Below, piece after piece: positions 54,342-63,290 of a stretch of 64,000 bases of DNA. Below the pieces are notes generated by a model. The model searched no databases, was not told the origin of the DNA, and saw only the letters and a list, made by a program, of their open reading frames with translations. The first letter of the stretch is position 1; each line of letters begins with the position of its first letter. The translations under genes and the position numbers were made by a program. This DNA comes from Rhodococcus sp. H36-A4 (lineage in GTDB: Bacteria; Actinomycetota; Actinomycetes; Mycobacteriales; Mycobacteriaceae): NCBI RefSeq assembly GCF_027158005.1, contig NZ_JAPVLQ010000001.1, forward strand, positions 310,001-374,000, written 5' to 3'.

Positions 54342-55499
54342 ATGCCAGTGAGACGCACCCCTGCCACCCCGATCGCACGGGCACGCGCAGAATCGGTTCG
54401 GATCTGGAAGACGGCGCACCGATACGACATGTTCACCGACTACCTCGTCGACCGCGGCCTCATGCGAAGTACCCGGGTCGCGGTGGTCGTCACGTTGCTC
54501 GTCCTCGGCATGCAACCCCTGCTGTTCCGGTTGGGAGAAAATGCGTCCAGCGAACCGCATCTGATGGTGATGGCAATTGTCGTCATCGTCGTCGACACCG
54601 GATGGGCCGTTCTGCTCTGGCGGGCGGAGCCCTGGCTCGATGTTCAGCTGTCTCTGTGCTTCGTCACCACCAGCTGCATCTTCCTGGGCGAGGCAGCGCT
54701 CACGATGCCTGGCCCACTCCTCGGATTGATGGCCTGCTCTTCGTACGCAGCCATCCTCGGCTATGTCGTGTTCTTTCACGGTTCCCGTGTCTTCGCACTT
54801 GCCATGACCTCGGCCGCCACTGTCGTGATGATCATCTCGGTCCGAGAGATCACCGACGGCACTCCGCCCATCCAAGTGATCGCGATCGCCACTGCCGTCC
54901 TGGCCGTGATCAGCACGGTGCCGATCATGACTCTGTTGTTGATGGGCATCCTGACCGTCGACGCCGAGGCCTCCGAATTCGATTCGTTGACCGGCACGCT
55001 CAACCGACGCGGCCTCCATCGCGAGATCCGACGGCCGGGATCGAAGGGCGGCACAATCTTCGTCGTCTATCTTCTCGATCTGGACGGATTCAAATCGGTC
55101 AACGACGCCCACGGCCATCAAACCGGTGATGCCGTACTGGTGGCCGTGTCGAAGGCATTGGGCGAGGCCATTCCCGACGCCTCGCTCGCCCGCGTGGGCG
55201 GCGAGGAGTTCGTGGTGATGGAACGTCGAGTCGCGGGCGAATCGGTGAACTTGGCCCACCGTGCCGAACTCCTTCGGACGGTCGTGCGGACCAGCTCGCA
55301 ACCAGCGGTGACCGCGAGCGTCGGGATATCACTGTCGGTGCCGGTGCCGAGCAGACTCGTAACCGACCCGACACTGTTGTTGAATCGGCTCATTGCCAGT
55401 GCTGACGAGGCGATGTACACCGCCAAGAAAGCGGGAGGCGACCGAACCCACATAGGCGATGTCGTCGACGTCACAGACGTCGGCGAACGATTCTCATAG
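54342..55499 (+). CDS. Membrane-bound diguanylate cyclase (GGDEF)
   Basis: A 385-residue protein with about six N-terminal membrane helices (about 45-210) and a C-terminal GGDEF domain. The active-site motif is GGEEF (286-290), with the substrate region LDLDGFKSVNDAHGHQTGD intact, so it should make cyclic di-GMP. The inhibitory RxxD site expected a few residues before GGEEF is absent (IPDASLAR), so product inhibition may be weak. The start is uncertain: ATG 54342 or GTG 54279, neither with a strong ribosome site. Confidence 0.85.
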   Translation: MPVRRTPATPIARARAESVRIWKTAHRYDMFTDYLVDRGLMRSTRVAVVVTLLVLGMQPLLFRLGENASSEPHLMVMAIVVIVVDTGWAVLLWRAEPWLDVQLSLCFVTTSCIFLGEAALTMPGPLLGLMACSSYAAILGYVVFFHGSRVFALAMTSAATVVMIISVREITDGTPPIQVIAIATAVLAVISTVPIMTLLLMGILTVDAEASEFDSLTGTLNRRGLHREIRRPGSKGGTIFVVYLLDLDGFKSVNDAHGHQTGDAVLVAVSKALGEAIPDASLARVGGEEFVVMERRVAGESVNLAHRAELLRTVVRTSSQPAVTASVGISLSVPVPSRLVTDPTLLLNRLIASADEAMYTAKKAGGDRTHIGDVVDVTDVGERFS

Positions 55500-55533
55500 A
55501 ACTCCCACTCGACATTCACAGTGACTGCAAGAA

Positions 55534-55568
55534 TTCCTCCTACCTTGGGAAATACCCCAAGAGAGGAA
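55534..55568 (+). promoter_or_regulatory. Predicted stem-loop sequestering a Shine-Dalgarno
   Basis: Lower stem TTCCTC (55534-55539) pairs with GAGGAA (55563-55568), which is the ribosome site of the 68-codon ORF. Upper stem CTTGGG (55544-55549) pairs with CCCAAG (55556-55561) around a 6-base loop. The Shine-Dalgarno would be fully paired, as in an RNA thermometer or a translational switch. Confidence 0.5.
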
Positions 55569-55575
55569 CTCTTCT

Positions 55576-55782
55576 ATGAGATCTACACCGACATTCCCAG
55601 GCGCACAGTCCTTGGTCAACAGCACCTGCACCTTCGAGAAGTACTACCAGGCCCTGTACGCGCAGGCGCCCGCCGTCGCGTGGTCGCTCGACACCGACCT
55701 CAGCCGCCGAAGCGCACTCGAGGAGTTCTTCGCGAAAACGCCCGAAGAACGCCAGTCGACCGTCGACAGCTGGGCAGCATAG
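55576..55782 (+). CDS. 68-residue hypothetical protein
   Basis: Starts at ATG 55576 with GAGGAA seven bases upstream, inside a predicted hairpin. The product is small and soluble, with a hydrophobic/aromatic middle ([18 protein letters not shown]) and a polar helical C-terminus ([19 protein letters not shown]). It lies between the GGDEF gene and prrA, 13 bp before the latter. No family recognised; GC3 and start context suggest it is real. Confidence 0.65.
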   Translation: MRSTPTFPGAQSLVNSTCTFEKYYQALYAQAPAVAWSLDTDLSRRSALEEFFAKTPEERQSTVDSWAA

Positions 55783-55795
55783 GCACAATGGGGCA

Positions 55796-56500
55796 GTGCC
55801 CGAATCTGCGACAGTGTTAGTAGTCGACGACGACGACGACGTCCTGTCCTCGCTCCAACGAGGACTTCAGCTCTCCGGATTCACGGTGATCACCGCCGCC
55901 GACGGCGCGGCCGCCCTGACGGCGGTCTCGAGTCGGTCGCCGGACGTCGTCGTCCTGGACATCAACATGCCGATTCTCGACGGCGCGAGTGTCGTGAAGG
56001 CCTTGCGCGCGATGGGTAACGATGTCCCGATCTGCGTGCTGAGTGCGCGCGCGTCGGTAGACGATCGAATCTCCGGTCTCGAATCCGGCGCCGATGACTA
56101 TCTGACCAAACCTTTCGTACTTGCCGAGCTCGTCGCCCGTATCAACGCCATGCTGCGAAGGCGAGCCAGTGCGCCCCCGCCCGCCCCTGCATCGACTTCG
56201 GAGATCTCGATCGGTGGACTGTCCGTAGATCTGCCCGGCTACCGCGCGCACAGTGGCGGCCGCGAACTCGACCTCACCAAACGGGAATTCGAGTTGCTGG
56301 CCATTCTTGCTCGCAACAAGGGCGTCGTGCTCACGCGCGAGCGGTTGCTCGAACTCGTCTGGGGCTACGACTTCGTAGCCGACACCAATGTGGTCGACGT
56401 CTTCGTCGGATACCTGCGCCGAAAGCTGGAAGTCGGAGGCGCGCCTCGGGTGCTGCACACGGTTCGCGGCGTCGGATTCGTTCTTCGGGTGCCCTCGTGA
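55796..56500 (+). CDS. prrA: Response regulator PrrA
   Basis: A 234-residue OmpR/PhoB-type regulator. The receiver domain (about 7-120) has the acidic pocket D11/D12 and the phosphorylation site D55 (VVLDINMP), with the switch lysine in DDYLTKPF. The C-terminal winged helix (about 140-230) includes [17 protein letters not shown] and [11 protein letters not shown]. PrrA-PrrB is an essential system in mycobacteria that responds to growth state and nitrogen. The GTG start is at 55796; the stop overlaps prrB. Confidence 0.9.
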   Translation: MPESATVLVVDDDDDVLSSLQRGLQLSGFTVITAADGAAALTAVSSRSPDVVVLDINMPILDGASVVKALRAMGNDVPICVLSARASVDDRISGLESGADDYLTKPFVLAELVARINAMLRRRASAPPPAPASTSEISIGGLSVDLPGYRAHSGGRELDLTKREFELLAILARNKGVVLTRERLLELVWGYDFVADTNVVDVFVGYLRRKLEVGGAPRVLHTVRGVGFVLRVPS

Positions 56501-57801
56501 GGTTCTCGTTGCGAGCGCGCGTCGCCGCAGCAACGGCACTGGGCGCCACCCTCGTCGTCGCAGCTCTCGCAGTGGTGACCTCGGTTGCTATTTCACGCAA
56601 CAACGTCAATCAGCTCGACGAGAGGTTGACGACGGCATCACAGGCGCTCGTTCCCAATGCTGCTGTGCTCGAGACATTCCTCGATCAACTTTCCGCGGCA
56701 TTCGCCGTGACGATCCGAACCGGCGATACCGTCCGTGCATCGACACCCATCCAGCTTCCCGATCTGGGAGAAGGTTCGGCCACCGTCGATGTGAACGGTC
56801 AGCGATTTCGGGTCTACACGACCAAAACTGTCTCCCTGGTGGATATTTCGATCGCTATCGGGGTGCCGGCCATCGAAGCACAGCAGGTCACCGACGAGCA
56901 GCAGAAGCAGGTCATCTTCGTCGGACTGTGCGCGATCGCCGTCTCGACCGGTCTCGGCTGGCTGTTCGGCGGACGCGCGGTCCGACCGCTGGTCGAGCTG
57001 ACTCGCCAGGTCAGCGCCCAACCGCCGATGCCACCCGACACGAAAACCGGGGTACGCGAGGCCGACGAACTCGCCATCGCCATCGGCGGAATGCTCCAAC
57101 GCGTCAACGACGCCCAGGACCGCACGAACGCCGCACTGTCCACTGCCCGCGATTTCGCCGCAGTATCTGCGCACGAGCTACGCACTCCGCTGACAGCAAT
57201 GCGCACCGATATCGAGGTCCTCAGCACGCTCGATCTCGGACCTGCTCAGCGACAGGAGATTCTGGGAGACCTCGAGCGCACCCAGGGGCGAGTGGAAACT
57301 ACTCTCGCTGCGCTCGAACGGCTGGCCTCTGGCGAGTTGTCGAGCGACAGCGACCGCGTCCCGACCGATGTGGTCGAGATCTGCGACATCGCCGCACAGG
57401 ACGCCATGCGGCAACATCGAGGATTAGCAGTACACATCGACTCCGAACCGTCGGTGTCCATGCGCGCTCTCCCCACCGGACTTCGGCTGGCGATGGGCAA
57501 TGCGCTGACCAACGCAGTGCGCCACGGCGGCGCCGACGCGGTGACCATCACGATCGAACAGGACGGCACCCTCGTCACAGTCATCGTCGACGACAACGGA
57601 ACGGGCCTGCCGGAAGAGGAGCGGAGTTCTGTCTTCGAACGCTTCTACCGCGGCGCCTCCGCAGCCAAGGGTGGTTCCGGACTCGGCCTGGCGCTCGTCG
57701 AGCAACAGGCCGAGTTGCACGGTGGCCGTGCTTATTTCACCGACAGCCCTCTGGGCGGTGCCAGGTTGGTTCTCGAACTCGAAGACCAGACCCTGGCGTG
57801 A
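56497..57801 (+). CDS. prrB: Sensor histidine kinase PrrB
   Basis: A 434-residue membrane kinase. Helices at about 13-32 and 138-158 enclose an extracytoplasmic sensor of about 105 residues. A HAMP region follows, then the dimerisation box [12 protein letters not shown] with phospho-acceptor H226, and an ATP-binding domain with [14 protein letters not shown] and [13 protein letters not shown]. Its GTG overlaps the prrA stop (GTGA), fixing the start and the operon. Matches PrrB in order and length. Confidence 0.9.
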   Translation: MRFSLRARVAAATALGATLVVAALAVVTSVAISRNNVNQLDERLTTASQALVPNAAVLETFLDQLSAAFAVTIRTGDTVRASTPIQLPDLGEGSATVDVNGQRFRVYTTKTVSLVDISIAIGVPAIEAQQVTDEQQKQVIFVGLCAIAVSTGLGWLFGGRAVRPLVELTRQVSAQPPMPPDTKTGVREADELAIAIGGMLQRVNDAQDRTNAALSTARDFAAVSAHELRTPLTAMRTDIEVLSTLDLGPAQRQEILGDLERTQGRVETTLAALERLASGELSSDSDRVPTDVVEICDIAAQDAMRQHRGLAVHIDSEPSVSMRALPTGLRLAMGNALTNAVRHGGADAVTITIEQDGTLVTVIVDDNGTGLPEEERSSVFERFYRGASAAKGGSGLGLALVEQQAELHGGRAYFTDSPLGGARLVLELEDQTLA

Positions 57802-57823
57802 ACCCTCGGTGGGCCTGAAAAGC

Positions 57824-58183
57824 TTATTTGACGTCGAGCAGGTCGATCACGAACACGAGGGTCTTGCCGGAGAGGCGGTGGCCTGCGCCTGCGGGACCGT
57901 ATGCGAGCTCGGGTGGGATGGTCAGCTGACGTCGGCCGCCGACCTTCATTCCGGGAATTCCGTCCTGCCAGCCCTGAATCAGTCCGCGCAGCGGGAACTG
58001 AATCGACTCTCCGCGACTCCAGGAGGAGTCGAACTCTTCACCGGAGTCGAACTCGACACCGATGTAATGAACTTCCACATCGCCGCCTGCAACAGCCTCG
58101 GCACCGTCACCTTCGACCAGGTCCACCACGACCAGATCGGTGGGGGGAGGTCCAGCCTGAAACTCGATCACTGGTTTCGTCAT
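57824..58183 (-). CDS. FKBP-type peptidyl-prolyl isomerase
   Basis: A 119-residue single-domain FKBP: VHYIGVEFDSGEEFDSSW, PLRGLIQGWQDGIPGMKVGGRRQLTIPPELAYG and the C-terminal LVFVIDLLDV, with the aromatic drug-binding pocket residues in place. There is no signal peptide, so it is a cytosolic folding helper. It converges with prrB and diverges from the nitrilase gene. Confidence 0.93.
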   Translation of the reverse strand: MTKPVIEFQAGPPPTDLVVVDLVEGDGAEAVAGGDVEVHYIGVEFDSGEEFDSSWSRGESIQFPLRGLIQGWQDGIPGMKVGGRRQLTIPPELAYGPAGAGHRLSGKTLVFVIDLLDVK

Positions 58184-58343
58184 TCGCTGAACTTTACGTT
58201 GTGCAGGTCAGCGGAGCGGAGCAGGTATGAGAATTGGCCCGTTTTCGCAGGTCAGCGGATTGGCATCGGATAACGCTGAGCCCACAACGCGATTGCATAC
58301 GATTGCGGAGAGCACTCGAGATACGTCAATCAGGAGATCGAAG

Positions 58344-59138
58344 ATGAGCAGAACAATCCGGATCAGCCTCGCGCAAGTCACCAGCGGTACCGAACCGGCC
58401 GACAACCTGAAGATCATCGAGGCACACACCCGTGCTGCTGCCGCAGCCGGATCATCACTCGTCGTGTTCCCCGAGGCGATGATGCGATGCTTCTCTGGTC
58501 CGATTCGAGGCGTCGCCGAACCCCTCGACGGCCCGTGGGCCGACGCGGTCCGCGAGATCGCGCAGCGGATCGGGATCACCGTCGTGGCAGGCATGTTCAC
58601 CCCGGCCGACAACGGCAGAGTCGGCAACACCCTGCTGATCACCGGCCCCACCACCGAAGCGCACTACGACAAGATCCACCTGTTCGACGCTTTCGGTTTC
58701 GCCGAATCCGACACCGTCGCACCTGGTTCGGATCCACTGATTCTCACGATCGACGACGTCACCGTCGGGTTCGCCACTTGTTACGACTTGCGGTTCCCGG
58801 CGCTGTTCCAGCGGCTCGGGGATCTGGGTGCGGAACTGATCGTCGTGCCTGCATCCTGGGGTTCCGGTCCCGGCAAGGTCGAACAGTGGTCACTGCTGGC
58901 GCGAGCGCGGGCGCTCGACTCGACCGCCTTCGTCGCCGCCTGCGATCAAGCCGAACCCGACAACGCCGGGGGCACAGCCCCACTCGGCGTCGGCCACAGC
59001 GTCGTCAGCTCCCCGACCGGCGAGGTTCTCGGCGAACTCGACGCGACCCCTGGCCTGCTCACCGTCGATATCGACGCCGCACTCGTAGCACCGATCCGCG
59101 CGAAGCTTCCGGTGCTGGCGAACCGTCGGCAGTTCTAG
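58344..59138 (+). CDS. Carbon-nitrogen hydrolase (nitrilase superfamily)
   Basis: A 264-residue hydrolase with the Glu-Lys-Cys triad E44 (VVFPEAMM), K110 (HYDKIHLFD) and C146 (FATCYDLRFP). This group includes omega-amidases and deaminated-glutathione amidases; the KIHLFD and CYDLRFP text favours the NIT1/NIT2 branch. ATG 58344 has GGAG 7 bases upstream; a longer frame is possible but lacks a site. Cytosolic. Ends at a terminator facing gltA. Confidence 0.88.
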   Translation: MSRTIRISLAQVTSGTEPADNLKIIEAHTRAAAAAGSSLVVFPEAMMRCFSGPIRGVAEPLDGPWADAVREIAQRIGITVVAGMFTPADNGRVGNTLLITGPTTEAHYDKIHLFDAFGFAESDTVAPGSDPLILTIDDVTVGFATCYDLRFPALFQRLGDLGAELIVVPASWGSGPGKVEQWSLLARARALDSTAFVAACDQAEPDNAGGTAPLGVGHSVVSSPTGEVLGELDATPGLLTVDIDAALVAPIRAKLPVLANRRQF

Positions 59139-59170
59139 CCCTTCGACTCTTGCCCTGGCCGGATACGACA

Positions 59171-59204
59171 AAAGCCGCCGACTCCTTTCGGAGACGGCGG
59201 CTTT
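59171..59204. terminator. Strong bidirectional terminator
   Basis: AAAGCCGCCG (59171-59180) pairs with CGGCGGCTTT (59195-59204), with CTCC/GGAG continuing the stem around a TTTC loop. It lies between the convergent nitrilase and gltA genes. Confidence 0.9.
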
Positions 59205-59217
59205 CGCGGAGGTTGTA

Positions 59218-60516
59218 CTAGCGGGAACCGAGATCCTTGTAGTCCCGCTCGGTGTAACCGGTGTAGATCTGACGTGGGCGACCGATCTTGGTGGTCGGGT
59301 CCTCGTGCATTTCGCGCCAGTGCGCAATCCAGCCGGGAAGCCGGCCCATGGCGAACAACACCGTGAACATGCGCGGCGGGAAGCCCATCGCGCGGTAGAT
59401 CAGTCCGGTGTAGAAGTCCACGTTCGGGTAGAGCTTGCGCTCGACGAAATAGTCGTCGGTCAACGCGGTCTCTTCCAACTTGAGCGCGATGTCGAGGAGT
59501 TCGTCACCGTTGCCCAGCTTCGAGAGGATCGTGTGCGCGGTTTCCTTCACCAGCGTCGCGCGCGGATCGAAGCTCTTGTAGACGCGATGCCCGAAGCCCA
59601 TGAGCTTCACGCCGTCTTCCTTGTTCTTGACGCGATTGACGAAGTCGGTTGCGTCGCCGCCCTCGGCCTTGATCTTGTCGAGCATCTCGAGGACTGCCTG
59701 GTTGGCGCCGCCGTGCAGCGGGCCCCACAGTGCGTTGATGCCACCGGAGATGGACGTGAACAGGTTTGCGTCCGAGGAACCGACGAGACGAACCGTCGAC
59801 GTCGAACAGTTCTGCTCGTGATCGGCATGCAGGATGAGAAGCATGTCGAGTGCCTTGACGATTTCGGGATCGACCTCGTACGGCTCGGCCGGGAAGCCGA
59901 ACGTCATACGCAGGAAGTTCTCCACCAGGCTCTTCGAGTTGTCCGGGTACAGGAACGGCTGACCGACGGACTTCTTGTAGGCGTACGCCGCGATGGTCGG
60001 CAACTTGGCCAGCAAGCGGATGGTCGACAACTCCACCTGCTCGGGGTCGTCGGGATCCAGTGAATCCTGGTAGTACGCCGACAGCGCATTGACGGCACTC
60101 GACAACACCGGCATCGGGTGCGCATTGCGCGGGAAACCGTCGAAGAACCGCTTGAGGTCCTCGTGCAGGAGCGTGTGTCGACGGATCTTGTCGGTGAAGG
60201 TCTCGAGCTGATCATCCGTGGGCAACTCGCCGTAGATCAACAGGTAGCTGACCTCGATGAACGAAGACTTACCGGCAAGCTGTTCGATCGGGTACCCGCG
60301 ATAACGCAGGATGCCCTTGTCACCATCGATGTAGGTGATGGCCGACTTCGTCGACGCAGTGTTGACGAAACCACCGTCGAGCGTCGTGTAGCCGGTGGTA
60401 GCCAGCAACTTTCCCAGTTCGATACCGTCGTTGCCTTCACTTGCCTTGGCAATGGACATGACGTGTTCGCCACCGGGATAGGTGAGGGTGGCTTTTGCTT
60501 CATTCTCAGCGGGCAC
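59218..60516 (-). CDS. gltA: Type II citrate synthase
   Basis: A 432-residue citrate synthase that condenses acetyl-CoA and oxaloacetate to start the TCA cycle. The catalytic histidines lie in GPLHGGANQ and MGFGHRVYK and the aspartate downstream; RNAHPMPVLSS and NCSTSTVRLVGSS match mycobacterial GltA2. GTG 60516 has an AGGGA site and starts in-family; the upstream ATG 60549 has none. It receives the acetyl-CoA made by steroid and fatty acid beta-oxidation. Confidence 0.95.
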   Translation of the reverse strand: MPAENEAKATLTYPGGEHVMSIAKASEGNDGIELGKLLATTGYTTLDGGFVNTASTKSAITYIDGDKGILRYRGYPIEQLAGKSSFIEVSYLLIYGELPTDDQLETFTDKIRRHTLLHEDLKRFFDGFPRNAHPMPVLSSAVNALSAYYQDSLDPDDPEQVELSTIRLLAKLPTIAAYAYKKSVGQPFLYPDNSKSLVENFLRMTFGFPAEPYEVDPEIVKALDMLLILHADHEQNCSTSTVRLVGSSDANLFTSISGGINALWGPLHGGANQAVLEMLDKIKAEGGDATDFVNRVKNKEDGVKLMGFGHRVYKSFDPRATLVKETAHTILSKLGNGDELLDIALKLEETALTDDYFVERKLYPNVDFYTGLIYRAMGFPPRMFTVLFAMGRLPGWIAHWREMHEDPTTKIGRPRQIYTGYTERDYKDLGSR

Positions 60517-60587
60517 GAATGGTCCCTCTCGAACTCTGGTAACGGACATGTACTTAGATCGGAAACAATCTTCAGTCGATAGAGAAA

Positions 60588-61526
60588 CTAGTCTCTCGGC
60601 GCCTCGGACGCCCACGGAGGGTCTGCTCCCGGACGCGATACCGTGATGGCGGCGGCCCGTGCGGCGAATCTCAGTGCTCGCTCCCACTCTTCCTTGATCA
60701 TCTCACTCAGTGCGCCAGATGTGAGAATGTTCTCCTCTTCCAAGAAGTGGAGTAACGCGCCGTGAACGGTGTCACCTGCGCCGATGGTGTCGACGACATC
60801 AACTGATACACCGGGCACGCTGATTTCGCCACTCGCGGTGAACACCGATACGCCGTCGCTGCCGCGAGTCATCACCACTGCTGTGACGCCGCTCGCGAGC
60901 CAGTCGTCGACCGAAGTACCCTCCGGGCCCGATCCCAGCCAGTGGGAATCATCTTCCGAGACCTTCACTATGTCGACGGCGGGCAACCACGTCTTGAATC
61001 TCGCCCGGAAACCGTCGGCGGTGATATCCCCGCTCGGACTGTCGATGGCCGCAGGCCTGATGTTCGGGTCGAGCATCGTCAATTTCCCGGCGGCGTGCGC
61101 ACGGTGAAGCAATGCGGCGTACACCGAAGCCCCCGGTTCGTACAGCAGCGACAACGTGCCGAAAGACAGCGCGGTGATCTCGTCGGGGAGCTGGCCAGGA
61201 TCCGCCACGAGACGGTCGGCCGTCCCGTCGGCATAGAACGAGTACTGCGCGCTCCCGTCGTCGGCGAGTGTCGTCATCGCCAACGTCGTCGGTTCCGCGC
61301 CTCGCTGCACCCAGGTCGTGTCGACACCGGCGTCGCGAAGGCTGCCGAGAATCTGCTCACCGAACGGATCCGTCGACACCCGTGACAGAAAGGCGACCGG
61401 GGAACCGAGCCGACCGAGAGTGACCGCGACGTTGAACGGTCCCCCGCCGAGCTTCGGCGACAACAACGGTCCCTCGTGCACGGGTACGAGGTCGACGAGG
61501 GCTTCGCCACAGACGAGGATCGTCAT
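60588..61526 (-). CDS. PfkB-family carbohydrate kinase (fructokinase-like)
   Basis: A 312-residue ribokinase-family sugar kinase. The N-terminal GGGPFNVAVTLGRLG motif (27-41) and the C-terminal DTIGAGDTVHGALL motif, with catalytic D252, are intact. The ATG overlaps the aldose 1-epimerase stop as ATGA, so epimerase and kinase are one operon that would prepare a hexose for metabolism. Fructose is the likely substrate by sequence style, but this is not certain. Confidence 0.87.
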   Translation of the reverse strand: MTILVCGEALVDLVPVHEGPLLSPKLGGGPFNVAVTLGRLGSPVAFLSRVSTDPFGEQILGSLRDAGVDTTWVQRGAEPTTLAMTTLADDGSAQYSFYADGTADRLVADPGQLPDEITALSFGTLSLLYEPGASVYAALLHRAHAAGKLTMLDPNIRPAAIDSPSGDITADGFRARFKTWLPAVDIVKVSEDDSHWLGSGPEGTSVDDWLASGVTAVVMTRGSDGVSVFTASGEISVPGVSVDVVDTIGAGDTVHGALLHFLEEENILTSGALSEMIKEEWERALRFAARAAAITVSRPGADPPWASEAPRD

Positions 61527-62467
61527 GCTGATCGGTACTCCATTCCCCACGTCCCCGACCACGACTGTCCCTGTTGCAGAACCAGTAGATCGATCTCGGA
61601 GTTCAACGCGTTGGGCGGGCATGTCATCGGCTCGATTGCCAACGCCCGACCCCGATCCGGATACGCCTGATCGTGCGCAGGATCGGCCGTGAAGACCTGC
61701 ACCCAGTCGAATTCACGGTCGGTCCACAGCACCGTCGCGGTCCCGTCCGGTGCCCGAAGAATGTGCTGGGCATGGCCGTCGACGTCGGGCAGTTCGGCGC
61801 TGAAGGGAGTATCCAGCCAGACACCCTTCAACGACTTCGGCGTTCGAAAATCGTATTCCGTACCCGCAGTCTCGACGGAAGGTCCGTTGGGCAGCATGCG
61901 CTTCGGATCGAGTTGCAATCTGGTGCCCGCCGAAAACTCGAGGGTGCATTCGTCCAACGGAACATCCCCGACGCGAACGAAGGTGTGAAACCCCATACCG
62001 AACGGAGCAGCAGCGCTTCCGACGTTCTCTGCGGTTGCTGTCACGACCAAACCGTCGGGTGTCAGCTCGTGCGCCACAGTCAGCGTCAACGGATACGGCC
62101 ACCCCTGCTGCTCGCCGATGTCCACCGTTTGTACGACGCGGGCGTCCGCCCGATCGACGACAGTCCACTCGACACGTCGCACGAATCCGTGACTGGCGTT
62201 GTGACGCGAAGGTTCGGTGATCTCGAGCTGATGCTCGATGCCGCCGAAGGTGAATCTCCCGTCGGCGACTCGGTTGGGCCAGGGCGCAAGGACCAGCCCG
62301 GCCGACAGCGGCGGCTTCTTCCCCGCTGCAAACGTCTCGGTCAGCGGCAAGCCGTCGAACTCCAGCATGCGCAGGCCTGCACCCGTGGAGACGATCTCGG
62401 CTCGATACTTCCCACTGACCAACCGGTAGGTCTCGCTGGCGCTTCGTTCGTCAGGCATGGGTGTCAT
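61523..62467 (-). CDS. Aldose 1-epimerase family protein
   Basis: A 314-residue galactose-mutarotase-fold protein (GAGLRMLEFDGLPLTETF, APWPNRVADGRFTFGG, NASHGFVRRVEW). The active-site His is in NASHGFVR, with a second His in GMGFHTFVR and the acid in the C-terminal segment. It interconverts alpha and beta sugars. Start ATG 62467, with ATG 62458 as alternative. It lies 50 bp downstream of pdxH in the same direction. Confidence 0.87.
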   Translation of the reverse strand: MTPMPDERSASETYRLVSGKYRAEIVSTGAGLRMLEFDGLPLTETFAAGKKPPLSAGLVLAPWPNRVADGRFTFGGIEHQLEITEPSRHNASHGFVRRVEWTVVDRADARVVQTVDIGEQQGWPYPLTLTVAHELTPDGLVVTATAENVGSAAAPFGMGFHTFVRVGDVPLDECTLEFSAGTRLQLDPKRMLPNGPSVETAGTEYDFRTPKSLKGVWLDTPFSAELPDVDGHAQHILRAPDGTATVLWTDREFDWVQVFTADPAHDQAYPDRGRALAIEPMTCPPNALNSEIDLLVLQQGQSWSGTWGMEYRSA

Positions 62468-62517
62468 TGTCCATGCTGGGAGTCCTCTCCGGTGACTCTA
62501 TAGCGAATGAAGTCGGG

Positions 62518-63165
62518 TCACGGCTGTAGTCGCTCGACTTCCGACGTCGCGACCGTGAACCGAATTCGGTTGTGCAGGCGGTTTGTTCGCCCTTGCCAGA
62601 ACTCGACGGTGTCGGGAAGGACCCGAAACCCACCCCAGTGCGGAGGAACGGGCACCACCTGGCCGTCGAACTTTCGGTCCACATCCTCGAGCGCGTGCTC
62701 GAGCTCTGCCCTCGAACTCACCGGGCGCGATTGTTGCGATGCCCACGCACCCAGCTGCGATCCCCGTGGCCGTGATGCGAAGTACTCGGCTGTGTTCTCG
62801 GCGGACACCCGCTCGACCGCGCCGCGAATGGTCAGCTGACGTCCGATACCGATCCACGGGAACGTCACGGACGCATAGGGCGTGTGGGTGAGTTGCCTGC
62901 CTTTGTCGGAGTCGTAATTTGTGTAGAAAACGACGCCGTCCACGTCGAGGCCCTTGCACAGCACCGTGCGCGTGGACGGATGTCCCGCGGCATCGACGGT
63001 GGCGAGCACCAGTGCATTCGGTTCGGGAATGTCCGCCTCGATGGCCTCGGTCAACCACTCCTGTGCCACCGGCAGCCAACCGCTCCGCAATCGACCGACG
63101 TCGAGGTCGGTGTCCGTGCCGTAGTCGACACGCAAATCGGCAAGGTGTGGTTTTCGGTTCGGCAC
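62518..63165 (-). CDS. pdxH: Pyridoxamine 5'-phosphate oxidase
   Basis: A 215-residue FMN enzyme that makes pyridoxal phosphate. The split-barrel signature includes ATVDAAGHPSTRTVLCKGLDVDGVVFYTNYDSDKG (start of the flavin site), FPWIGIGRQLTIRG and the C-terminal EFWQGRTNRLHNRI. The GTG start at 63165 fits the family N-terminus; the ribosome site is weak. It diverges from citA over a 125-bp gap, as in related actinobacteria. Confidence 0.93.
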   Translation of the reverse strand: MPNRKPHLADLRVDYGTDTDLDVGRLRSGWLPVAQEWLTEAIEADIPEPNALVLATVDAAGHPSTRTVLCKGLDVDGVVFYTNYDSDKGRQLTHTPYASVTFPWIGIGRQLTIRGAVERVSAENTAEYFASRPRGSQLGAWASQQSRPVSSRAELEHALEDVDRKFDGQVVPVPPHWGGFRVLPDTVEFWQGRTNRLHNRIRFTVATSEVERLQP

Positions 63166-63290
63166 GAACCCAGACGCTACTCCCGAGTACGACCGGCTAA
63201 AGTTCTTCCTGAAGAGAAAGCCCGGACGCGGCCCGGACCGGGCACTACGGCTGGAGCCGGGCATTTACGGTTACGAGGAGAGTCCAGGCA

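Noticed and set aside
54237-55301. N-terminal extension of the photolyase frame upstream of 54254
   Set aside because: It runs antisense through the whole GGDEF gene with Arg/Gly/His-rich text; photolyases begin at the WFRRDLR segment, next to the chosen start.
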